Positions 56,483 through 64,000 of a stretch of DNA of 64,000 nt are shown here, piece after piece. The position numbers and the translations under genes were made by a program. The notes below the pieces were generated by a model. That model was not told the origin of the DNA. It made no database searches and worked only from the letters and a program-made list of their open reading frames with translations. Within the stretch, counting starts at the first letter, position 1. Every line of letters begins with the position of its first letter. This stretch comes from Nostoc sp. RI_552 (GTDB taxonomy: Bacteria > Cyanobacteriota > Cyanobacteriia > Cyanobacteriales > Nostocaceae), in NCBI GenBank assembly GCA_016124525.1, contig WGNO01000017.1, positions 1 through 64,000 of the forward strand, read 5' to 3'.

Positions 56483-56926
56483 ATGACTTTTAGTGAATTT
56501 TCACCAGCACAACCAGTCATCTTAGGCTTTGACCCCGGCAAAGACAAATGTGGTCTAGCAGTCATGGGACTAGATAGGCAATTGTATTATCACCAAGTGG
56601 TGACTGCACAAAAGGCCATCGCCACCATTAAAACCCTACGTCAACAGTTTCCCGTTTCCTTACTGGTAATGGGTAACCAAACCACAGCTAAACAATGGAA
56701 AAAACAACTGTGCGAGGAATTAGTAGAACAACTGAATATCATTTTAGTAGATGAGCGCTACAGCACCTTAGAAGCACGCGATCGCTACTGGCAAATGTAT
56801 CCACCCAAAGGTTTAACAAAACTCTTGCCACAAGGCATGAGACAGCCACCAAGACCCATAGATGATATAGTTGCTCTCCTCTTGATTGAAAGATACTTAA
56901 ATCGCCTCGCTACCAATGATAACTGA
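56483..56926 (+). CDS. YqgF/RuvC-fold nuclease-like protein
   Basis: 147 residues. RNase H/RuvC-like fold with the expected acidic residues: GFDPGKDKCGLAVM (first Asp), LVDERYSTLEARDRY (Glu) and PIDDIVALLLIERYL (Asp pair). Resembles the pre-16S rRNA processing YqgF/RuvX group but is a distinct cyanobacterial branch. It could act in rRNA maturation or recombination; untested. Likely co-transcribed with the DUF3084 gene and convergent with the DUF3146 gene. Confidence 0.75.
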   Translation: MTFSEFSPAQPVILGFDPGKDKCGLAVMGLDRQLYYHQVVTAQKAIATIKTLRQQFPVSLLVMGNQTTAKQWKKQLCEELVEQLNIILVDERYSTLEARDRYWQMYPPKGLTKLLPQGMRQPPRPIDDIVALLLIERYLNRLATNDN

Positions 56927-56929
56927 CGA

Positions 56930-57193
56930 CTAAAGTTCCGCCCTAATGGTAAAAGCATAATCTCCTCCAGGCTCTAGCTGATAATCCTGTTGTTCCAAAA
57001 AACGACCAAGGGGTTCTTTAATCAGGGCGCGACCTTGGGAAGGGTTAACAGAAAGTTCTCCTCGACGAAAATGCCATTGGAAATGCCACTCGAAGCCACC
57101 CGCACTTACTTCACCCTCAAGAAAGCCGAGTTGCCACGATTGACGGATAATTCTGACATGAGCAGTAGTTTCTGGAAGACGTTTGGCACTCAC
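56930..57193 (-). CDS. DUF3146 family protein
   Basis: 87 residues, mostly predicted beta strands: [36 protein letters not shown] and [12 protein letters not shown]. Recognised as the cyanobacterial DUF3146 family; soluble and of unknown role. It is antisense to the leader of pdxH (the pdxH frame stays open across it, which is coincidental) and ends three bases from the YqgF-like stop. Confidence 0.75.
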   Translation of the reverse strand: MSAKRLPETTAHVRIIRQSWQLGFLEGEVSAGGFEWHFQWHFRRGELSVNPSQGRALIKEPLGRFLEQQDYQLEPGGDYAFTIRAEL

Positions 57194-57280
57194 AATGCTT
57201 TGTGTGACTTGTGGGATAAAAATCCAATCAATAGGCTACTTCTTTTATTTAGCAAACTTAGCTTAAATATACAAACTGAC

Positions 57281-57925
57281 ATGGACAAGACCGTAGCTGA
57301 CCTACGCAAAGATTACACCTTGGAAGGTTTGAGTGAAACCGACATCAACCCCAATCCTTTAATTCAATTTCAAAGATGGTTTGAGCAAGCCCTAGCAGCC
57401 CAACTTCCTGAGCCTAATGCCATGACTCTGGCCACTGCTAAACCAGATGGTCAGCCTTCGGCAAGAATGGTACTACTCAAAGATTTTGATGAACAGGGCT
57501 TTGTTTTCTTCACCAACTACAAAAGTCATAAAGGACAAGAACTAGCAGCAAACCCCCAAGCAGCTTTAGTGTTTTGGTGGCCAGAATTGGAACGCCAAGT
57601 CAGAATTGTGGGCACAGTAGAAAAAATTTCCCCAGAACAATCTGATAGCTATTTTGAGATGCGTCCGCCAAATAGTCGTTTGGGTGCGTGGGCTTCTAAT
57701 CAAAGTCAGGTAATTGCCACTAGAGAAGTTTTAGAACAACAATTGCAGGAATTTCAGCAAAAATATGAAAACCAGGCGGTTCCCCGACCACCTCATTGGG
57801 GAGGTTACCGAGTGATACCCACGGGAATTGAGTTTTGGCAAGGTCGCCCCAGTCGTTTGCATGATCGCTTGCTGTATACTCGCTGTAATCATAACAATTG
57901 GAAAATTGAGCGGTTGTCACCTTGA
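57281..57925 (+). CDS. pdxH: pyridoxamine 5'-phosphate oxidase
   Basis: Oxidises pyridoxamine or pyridoxine phosphate to pyridoxal phosphate with FMN. 214 residues from ATG 57281; upstream in-frame starts back to 56990 run through the DUF3146 gene and are rejected. Family signatures: [36 protein letters not shown] (FMN phosphate binding), WASNQSQVI and the C-terminal [15 protein letters not shown]. Two ACTGGGG heptamers begin three bases after its stop. Confidence 0.96.
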   Translation: MDKTVADLRKDYTLEGLSETDINPNPLIQFQRWFEQALAAQLPEPNAMTLATAKPDGQPSARMVLLKDFDEQGFVFFTNYKSHKGQELAANPQAALVFWWPELERQVRIVGTVEKISPEQSDSYFEMRPPNSRLGAWASNQSQVIATREVLEQQLQEFQQKYENQAVPRPPHWGGYRVIPTGIEFWQGRPSRLHDRLLYTRCNHNNWKIERLSP

Positions 57926-57927
57926 TA

Positions 57928-57941
57928 ACTGGGGACTGGGG
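57928..57941. repeat. heptamer pair ACTGGGG after pdxH
   Basis: Two perfect tandem copies (57928-57934, 57935-57941) start two bases after the pdxH TGA. Same unit as the hisB array. Confidence 0.7.
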
Positions 57942-58023
57942 TCATTAATTTTGGATTCGAGATTTGTAATTTTAAATTTCAGTATCATTTTAAATCTCGA
58001 ATTTTTCCACCCAGCACCCTGGC

Positions 58024-58836
58024 TTAATTTGTAGCTGTTATTTTGGCACCAGGTGCAAACTGAACTCTAGGATCAGGCATAAAACTATATCTGAGGTACA
58101 TTCCTCCCCAGGTGAACAGAATAATTAACAAACCACCAATACCCAGGGGATTAGGTAACCAGAAAAATACTTCTATGTGATTGAATTCTCCGGGTTTGAG
58201 CTGCCATACTAATTCCTTCCCTTTCTTTTGGGGTTTGATACCAGTTTCGTTTTCCTGAATATCTCTAGCGCCCCAAGGGGTCCTTAAACTAAATTTTATG
58301 TCGAGAACTGATTCAGTATCAGATAGGACATTACCTCTGCTAGAAAGTAAGGAAAGCCATCGTAAATCTAAATCATAAACTAATCGATTTTTCACCAACA
58401 GCACCAAATTTTTCTGATCTATTAGTAAATTAGATTCAATTTTCGGTGGTTTTGATTCAGATGCTTTCTCTACAATCTCGGCTTTTTCATTGGTAGGAGA
58501 GTTAAAAAAATCGTTGAATTTCTTTTGTAACTCCTCAGCATTACTGAAGGGAATTTTTACAATAATTTCTCCTGGTGAAATCCGTTGTGTTTTACCTTCC
58601 AGTTTCCGGGCACGACGTTCTATGCTGTGCAACCATTCATATACAGGTTCTGCACTAAAGCTGGTAAGTCTTTCTGCTAATTTAATATGCTGTACTATTT
58701 CGCCACTATTTGAGTTATTGAAGTTGACACCTGCATCGTATTCGACACAACCAGTTAGTAGCAGTGACGTTAACAGTACCAGCCACAAAATAGGATTTTT
58801 GATAGAAAGTATCCGATTCATCAGACTTCGACTCAT
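58024..58836 (-). CDS. DUF3153 lipoprotein
   Basis: 270 residues if started at ATG 58834-58836; the frame opens at 58953 and several ATGs are possible, so the start is uncertain. A signal peptide with lipobox (WLVLLTSLLLTGC) is followed by CVEYDAGVNFNNSNSGEIVQ, the DUF3153 signature of cyanobacterial and plastid-type proteins. A C-terminal membrane helix (LGIGGLLIILFTWGGMYL) then anchors it again. Probably at the thylakoid or plasma membrane; function unknown. Confidence 0.8.
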   Translation of the reverse strand: MSRSLMNRILSIKNPILWLVLLTSLLLTGCVEYDAGVNFNNSNSGEIVQHIKLAERLTSFSAEPVYEWLHSIERRARKLEGKTQRISPGEIIVKIPFSNAEELQKKFNDFFNSPTNEKAEIVEKASESKPPKIESNLLIDQKNLVLLVKNRLVYDLDLRWLSLLSSRGNVLSDTESVLDIKFSLRTPWGARDIQENETGIKPQKKGKELVWQLKPGEFNHIEVFFWLPNPLGIGGLLIILFTWGGMYLRYSFMPDPRVQFAPGAKITATN

Positions 58837-58953
58837 CACCTTCAGGAATAGAGTCATGTTGATCAACATAAAACTCAATAGTCTGGTGAATTTTATGAGA
58901 ATCTTTCTAAAAATAGAATAGTACATTAACATATCCCCCATTTCACCCCCCAC

Positions 58954-59417
58954 TATATTTGTGATATACTAACTAAGGTATTCAATGCCAGATGCAGAAA
59001 GTGGGAGTGTATCCTAATTAATTGTAATGGTGAAATAAACCATCTTCACTTAAGACCAGTGATGCCTATGAGCAGGACTGAAGTCTTTGTTTCCCCCACT
59101 GTGAGTCCTCTCACGACAAAAATAGCCGAATTTATCTAAAACTACAAATTACACATACTCAATTAACTGTGGAGGCACTGTGAAATCACCACGGTACATA
59201 GTTGGTTTGATACACTACTTGGCCTAACCTTAATATAAAGCAATTCCCCATGTCAGAGCAGAAGCTACCTAAAGGGTAATAAATACCATTGCCCTCCCGT
59301 CATATCTCTTTTATTCTCGATATTGCCAGGAGGGCTTCTTGGTTTTTCCCGCAATTCATCTTAATACTAACCTGATGGAACTTCAGTGTGAGCTTCCTTG
59401 CGGGAACAGGTAGATTT
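58954..59417. other. intergenic region downstream of petF
   Basis: 464 bases between the divergent DUF3153 start and the petF stop. It holds a decayed AGGACT/AGTCCT palindrome (59073-59078 with 59104-59109) and the petF hairpin listed separately. No ORF is convincing. Confidence 0.4.
59291..59335 (-). terminator. inverted repeat GCCCTCC/GGAGGGC downstream of petF
   Basis: GCCCTCC (59291-59297) and GGAGGGC (59329-59335) can form a seven-base-pair stem with a 31-base loop, 83-127 bases past the petF stop. Without a T-run it is a modest candidate for 3' end formation or mRNA protection. Confidence 0.4.
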
Positions 59418-60063
<646 letters not shown>

Positions 60064-61107
60064 ATGATCATGTATGATTCAAGAGCAGCTTGGGAAACAG
60101 CAAAAGTGCATGTAGGCTTAATTGGTACTGGATATGCGGCAAAACTACGGGCTGAGGCATTAGTGAGGGATCAACGCACAACTCTAGTAGCCATTGCTTC
60201 CGGCACTGCGCCTTGTGCAATCACCAGTGATCAGTCAGAAACCACGGCAAGCTTTGCCACAAAATATCAAACAGAAGCGTTAACTTCTTGGGAAAAATTA
60301 GTAGAACGCGAGGATATCGATTTGGTGGTGATTTCCACAATTAATCGCCATCATGGTGCCATCGCTCGGGCAGCACTTTCACAGGGTAAACACGTAGTTG
60401 TGGAATATCCCTTGTCTATAGATGTAACAGAAGCTGAAGAATTAATTGCCTTGGCGAAGAGCAAAAACAAACTATTACACGTTGAACACATCGAACTTTT
60501 GGGTGGCTTACATCAAGCCTTAAAGCAAAACTTAGCTGAAGTTGGCCATATTTTCTATGTTCGCTACAGCACCATCAATCCTCAGCATCCCGCACCTCGA
60601 AAGTGGACTTATAATCATCAACTGTTTGGTTTTCCTTTGATTGCTGCACTGTCCCGTCTACATCGCCTCACCAATTTATTTGGTAAAGTCTTTTCGGTTA
60701 ACTGTCACCAGCGATATTGGGAAACAGAACAAAATTACTATCAAACTTGTCTGTGCATCAGTCAACTATGCTTTGAAAATGGACTCTTAGCACAGGTAAT
60801 TTATGGTAAAGGCGAAACCCTTTGGCAACCAGAACGCAAATTTGAAGTTCACGGACAAAAGGGAGGTTTAATTTTTGATGGCGATACAGGAGTTTTGATC
60901 CAGTCCGGGAAAACAACATCTATAGAGGTTGGTAGTCGTCGGGGTTTATTTGCTAAAGATACAAGTATGGTGTTAGACCATATTTTTCATGGCACTCCTT
61001 TGTACGTCACCCCGGAGGAAAGTTTATATGCTCTCAAGGTTGCTGATGCTCTCCAAAGAGCTGCACACACCGGTTTAACTATACTTATCACAGATTCTGC
61101 CGCCTAA
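60064..61107 (+). CDS. Gfo/Idh/MocA family oxidoreductase
   Basis: 347 residues from ATG 60064; starts at 59962 (TTG), 60001 or 60070 are also possible. N-terminal Rossmann domain VHVGLIGTGYAAKLRAEALV (GxGxxA), the conserved VVEYPLSIDVTEAEELI in place of EKP (E-Y-P), and HVEHIELLGG. The C-terminal substrate domain follows. The dinucleotide and sugar substrates are unknown. It is five bases upstream of map on the same strand, so probably co-transcribed with it. Confidence 0.85.
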   Translation: MIMYDSRAAWETAKVHVGLIGTGYAAKLRAEALVRDQRTTLVAIASGTAPCAITSDQSETTASFATKYQTEALTSWEKLVEREDIDLVVISTINRHHGAIARAALSQGKHVVVEYPLSIDVTEAEELIALAKSKNKLLHVEHIELLGGLHQALKQNLAEVGHIFYVRYSTINPQHPAPRKWTYNHQLFGFPLIAALSRLHRLTNLFGKVFSVNCHQRYWETEQNYYQTCLCISQLCFENGLLAQVIYGKGETLWQPERKFEVHGQKGGLIFDGDTGVLIQSGKTTSIEVGSRRGLFAKDTSMVLDHIFHGTPLYVTPEESLYALKVADALQRAAHTGLTILITDSAA

Positions 61108-61112
61108 ACTTT

Positions 61113-61874
61113 ATGAAAACCGAACCAATTGTCATTTTATCTACACGAGAACTAGAGAAAATGCGTCAAGCAGGACGCTTGGCGGCTCAACTTTTAAAAC
61201 ATCTAGAACCAATGGTGAAGCCAGGAGTTACAACTCTGCAACTAAATGATGAAGCTGAACTGTGGACTCAAGCTCACGGAGCTAAAAGCGCTCCTCTGGG
61301 TTACAGGGGTTATCCTAAGTCAATTTGTACCAGTGTTAATGAAGTAGTCTGTCACGGTATTCCCAACCACAAGCAGATTCTCAAGGACGGCGACATTATC
61401 AATATCGATGTCACATTGATTGTTGACGGCTACCATGGGGATACATCTAAAACTTTCTTTGTTGGTACTCCTTCACCCTTGGCACAAAGGTTAGTGGAGG
61501 TAACGGAAGAATGTCGCCGTCTGGGTATTGCTGAAGTTAAGCCTGGAGCAAAAATTGGGGATATTGGTGCTGCTATTCAAGAGTATGCCGAAGCCCAAGG
61601 CTTTTCTGTGGTACGAGATTTTGTAGGACACGGCATTAGTAATGTTTTCCACACTGCCCCAGATGTTCCCCATTATGGTACCCGGGGCAAGGGTAAACGT
61701 CTCAGACCGGGAATGGTTTTCACTATCGAGCCGATGATTAATGTTGGTAGTTGGGAGGTGGAGGTTCTGGGTGATGGCTGGACTGCGGTAACTCGTGATG
61801 GCCAACTTTCGGCTCAATGTGAACATACTTTGGCTGTTACGGAAACAGGGGTAGAAATTCTCACCGCAATTTAA
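61113..61874 (+). CDS. map: type I methionine aminopeptidase
   Basis: Removes initiator methionine. 253 residues. Five metal ligands are visible: Asp in INIDVTLIVDGYHGD (two), His in FVGHGISNVFH, Glu in FTIEPMINVG and Glu in SAQCEHTLAVT. Start ATG 61113, five bases after the upstream stop. Cyanobacteria carry several map genes, so this may be one paralogue. Confidence 0.95.
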   Translation: MKTEPIVILSTRELEKMRQAGRLAAQLLKHLEPMVKPGVTTLQLNDEAELWTQAHGAKSAPLGYRGYPKSICTSVNEVVCHGIPNHKQILKDGDIINIDVTLIVDGYHGDTSKTFFVGTPSPLAQRLVEVTEECRRLGIAEVKPGAKIGDIGAAIQEYAEAQGFSVVRDFVGHGISNVFHTAPDVPHYGTRGKGKRLRPGMVFTIEPMINVGSWEVEVLGDGWTAVTRDGQLSAQCEHTLAVTETGVEILTAI

Positions 61875-61958
61875 ATTTTCAATTCGGTTTTTTAAATGAA
61901 AAGGTCAATGGTTTTTTTTCTAAAACTCAAAATCTAAAATTGAGTCTCTGGGAAGTAT

Positions 61959-63296
61959 CTACCTGCCTAACTGATTGCCAATACCTTCGCAACCACCAGG
62001 AATAGTGGCTCTGGTTTTTTCCCCACCCCAAGCACAACAGTAGTGACGAGCTGTGTCAGATAGGCGCTGCACATCACTGAAGTCGGCGTTTTCTACAACA
62101 GCCCCAGTGTATTCGCCAGTTTCATAATTTGGTGGCTCGTTGCGACTGCGGGGTGATGCTATTGCTACTGAACCATAGAAGAAACGAGTTCCGTTCAAGT
62201 CAGCACCACTGAGATTAGCGTTGTATAAGATAGTGCGGGAAAGGTTCGCCTTAACTAAATCACAGTTGCTAAGGTTGGCACGAACAAGATTGGCTTCACT
62301 CAAATCAGTCCAACGTAAATCATTATGAGAAACATCTGCTCCGGCTAACATCACCCCTAACTCAATGACTCGTAAACCTTGTAGCCGGTCTTCCTCGTAA
62401 CCACCCATACCGTCAAGAATCGCTCTACCTAAGCGACGATCTCGTTTGAGGGGGGTCAGCAATTTGGAACGAGAAAGAAAACGCAGAATCTTCGCTTTAC
62501 CACCAGCATCCACACTGCTAAAGATGGCTGCTGTTCTTCCTTCTGCGATCGCTCGTTCTTGGGGCCAATCTTCCAATAATCCTTCTTCATCCAATACTAA
62601 GTCTGAAATACCTTGAAAGTAGGAATCTATTGTTTGCTGCTGAGTAATGATATTTTGCTGTACCGTTAGCAGGTTTTGTTGAATGGTCAAGTCTTTGGAA
62701 ATCACATATTGTCGCCATGCTATGTAGACAGCAACAATAGCAATGAGAATTTGCCCCAAAGCACCAACCCATTCTGCTAAGGTTCCAGAAACTTCCCAGC
62801 TAATTTGTCTACCCCAAATCACCAAGCGGTAGCCTAACCCAGTAAATTTAAATATGCCTATAATTCCTACTAATAACCCCACAAAAGCTACAAACATCGT
62901 TGCATTTTCCCAGGCAATCCACTTTTTCAGCACATATTGCCACCAAGGTAATAATATTCTCACAGATAGAGTTAAGGTCATCACCGTCCCTAAGAAGCCC
63001 ATGAGCGAGTTGTTCATTGCAAGTCCAATACAAGTGATGGCTATTACTGTTAAGGTCAATAGTAATGCTCTATGCTCTGACTGTAAGTTGAGTAATAATT
63101 TATTCTTTGATGTGGGAGGGCTACTGTGGGGAGTATTTATTTTTTCCGGAGTTTCCAAAGATTTAATTTTTTCTAAGGATTCTTGTGTATCTAATATTTC
63201 TGGAGTTATGTGATTTTCATCTGTACTACTGTCAAGTTTTTCCTGGGGTAATGGTTTTGAGTTTGGTGGGTTGGGGGTTTTGGATTCTGTTGTCAT
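61959..63296 (-). CDS. pentapeptide-repeat membrane protein
   Basis: 445 residues from ATG 63294-63296 (a GTG at 63311 is possible). A Pro/Ser-rich cytoplasmic lead of about 85 residues is followed by four or five membrane helices (residues about 85-220: LLLTLTVIAITCIGLAMN, ATMFVAFVGLLVGIIGIFKF). The C-terminal part carries pentapeptide repeats (LAGADVSHNDLRWTDLSEAN, LVRANLSNCDLVKANLSRTI) and ends with Cys-containing RHYCCAWGG. The fold is a right-handed beta-helix; function unknown. Monocistronic. Confidence 0.85.
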   Translation of the reverse strand: MTTESKTPNPPNSKPLPQEKLDSSTDENHITPEILDTQESLEKIKSLETPEKINTPHSSPPTSKNKLLLNLQSEHRALLLTLTVIAITCIGLAMNNSLMGFLGTVMTLTLSVRILLPWWQYVLKKWIAWENATMFVAFVGLLVGIIGIFKFTGLGYRLVIWGRQISWEVSGTLAEWVGALGQILIAIVAVYIAWRQYVISKDLTIQQNLLTVQQNIITQQQTIDSYFQGISDLVLDEEGLLEDWPQERAIAEGRTAAIFSSVDAGGKAKILRFLSRSKLLTPLKRDRRLGRAILDGMGGYEEDRLQGLRVIELGVMLAGADVSHNDLRWTDLSEANLVRANLSNCDLVKANLSRTILYNANLSGADLNGTRFFYGSVAIASPRSRNEPPNYETGEYTGAVVENADFSDVQRLSDTARHYCCAWGGEKTRATIPGGCEGIGNQLGR

Positions 63297-63311
63297 GCTT
63301 TGTATTTTCAC

Positions 63312-63938
63312 TCAGTAGGTTCAATTTATTTTGTACTAATAAATTCCCATTCTATGGTTGGTGGTTGATTCTTTATCACCAGGTTCTAATAGCTTGGGTG
63401 AACTAGCCATAGCGTCGGGTTAAATGAAGCAAAAAAAATTAATGCAAAAATTGAACTTCTTTTGTTATTATCACGAAGTTTGCAGATGTTTATGCATTGT
63501 TGACTACGTTGTGTAGTTAGGGTGGTTTTCTGGTGTTTCTTGATTGCTTGTATTGTGATGAGTTTCTTAACCTTTCGCTGGGGTTGAACAAAATATCCTA
63601 GGCAGGTAGTATAAGAACTTAATGCTCTTCCCCTAGTAACTAACACTGAGGATGGCTAAAAAATCCAAATCTTATTTTATTACTTTAGTTAGTTTTCAAT
63701 AACTACAGTGACGTAGAATTATCATGAAACTATCGCTTTTCCAACTACAGCACTTTTCAAGTAAATAAAGTACAAATGATAATCATAAAAACTTTGTGGG
63801 TTTGGCATCTTGCCCGCCAATAGTGTAACTCACTACACCGGAAAGTGCTATATAATCCTGACCTTTGGGTAGATTGTGGCAATGCTTTGATTTCTCCGTC
63901 ATCATCAAGGGTTTACAAAAGTTATTAAATAATCCAAA
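63312..63938. other. 627-base intergenic region
   Basis: A+T-rich. An 86-codon minus-strand frame at 63386-63646 has no support. A TATAAT at 63851-63856 could be the -10 element of the epimerase gene. Nothing else recognised. Confidence 0.3.
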
Positions 63939-64000
63939 ATGCAAAAAATACTAATCACAGGAGCAAGTGGTTTTTTAGGATGGCATCTTTGCCAACTAGC
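63939..64000 (+). CDS. NAD-dependent epimerase/dehydratase (SDR), 5' end only
   Basis: Starts ATG 63939-63941 and runs off the window after 20 codons. QKILITGASGFLGWHLCQL shows the GxxGxxG (GASGFLG) dinucleotide-binding motif of extended SDR enzymes such as dTDP-4-dehydrorhamnose reductase. Product assignment is limited by the short visible part. Confidence 0.75.
   Translation, partial: MQKILITGASGFLGWHLCQL

Noticed and set aside
56990-57280. 97-residue N-terminal extension of pdxH
   Set aside because: It lies antisense across the DUF3146 gene and is absent from normal PdxH proteins; ATG 57281 gives the family length.
63386-63646. 86-codon minus-strand frame
   Set aside because: Biased Lys/Gln/Thr chance sequence with no ribosome site.

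Overview
The window is chromosomal DNA from a filamentous (Nostocales-type) cyanobacterium. It carries psaC (photosystem I), petF (plant-type ferredoxin), ntcA (cyanobacterial nitrogen regulator), a high-light-inducible protein, a TerB/Mo-dependent nitrogenase C-terminal-domain protein and many cyanobacteria-only DUF families (DUF3386, DUF6464, DUF1400, DUF3084, DUF3146, DUF3153). I also noticed about a dozen copies of the octamer GCGATCGC (HIP1) and several arrays of seven-base repeats of the kind known from Anabaena and Calothrix. The DNA is A+T-rich. I cannot name the genus.

Layout. 0-5 kb: a truncated membrane-protein remnant, then a minus-strand run of antiporter-USP, tenA-like and ilvD genes. 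5-10 kb: HtpX-type protease, GAF-LuxR regulator divergent from a DUF3386 gene, and glgB. 10-11.3 kb: a decayed TnpB gene and a small ribbon-helix-helix-like ORF. 11.4-21.5 kb: GST with a small exported protein, a lipoprotein, an FtsL-like gene followed by ftsI, a GCS2-type ligase, TerB/Mo-nitro_C, obgE, an acyltransferase-like membrane protein and a polysaccharide deacetylase. 21.6-30 kb: XRE regulator, unknown gene, glmS, psaC, DUF6464, fmt, a long complex intergenic region, an exported protein and a second TnpB scrap. 30-40 kb: minCDE, a four-carbon acid sugar kinase, a Nudix hydrolase, an overlapping dipeptide epimerase/DUF1611 pair, a Hlip with an odd neighbour, pyrB and a pentapeptide-repeat remnant. 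39-53 kb: pmbA-like and tldD, SRPBCC protein, truncated channel-like gene, GTPase, tpiA, folP, SPFH protein, DUF1400 hydrolase, polysaccharide-export protein. 52-64 kb: hisB, fabI, ntcA with an upstream NtcA box, DUF3084/YqgF-like, DUF3146, pdxH, DUF3153, petF, Gfo/Idh/MocA oxidoreductase, map, a pentapeptide-repeat membrane protein and the first codons of an epimerase/dehydratase.

How the genes work together. Most are single housekeeping genes scattered on both strands, as is usual in this group. Clear functional sets are minC-minD-minE (division-site placement), FtsL-like plus ftsI (septal wall synthesis), the epimerase/DUF1611 pair (D-amino acid or muropeptide metabolism), and pmbA-like plus tldD (peptide/protein processing). 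I saw no CRISPR array, no rRNA, no convincing tRNA, no prophage and no obvious defence island. I did not find a convincing new multi-gene system. The best leads are small: heptamer repeat arrays abutting start and stop codons, a diverged one-helix neighbour of the Hlip, a structured or decayed region at 27.6-28.3 kb, and TnpB remnants.
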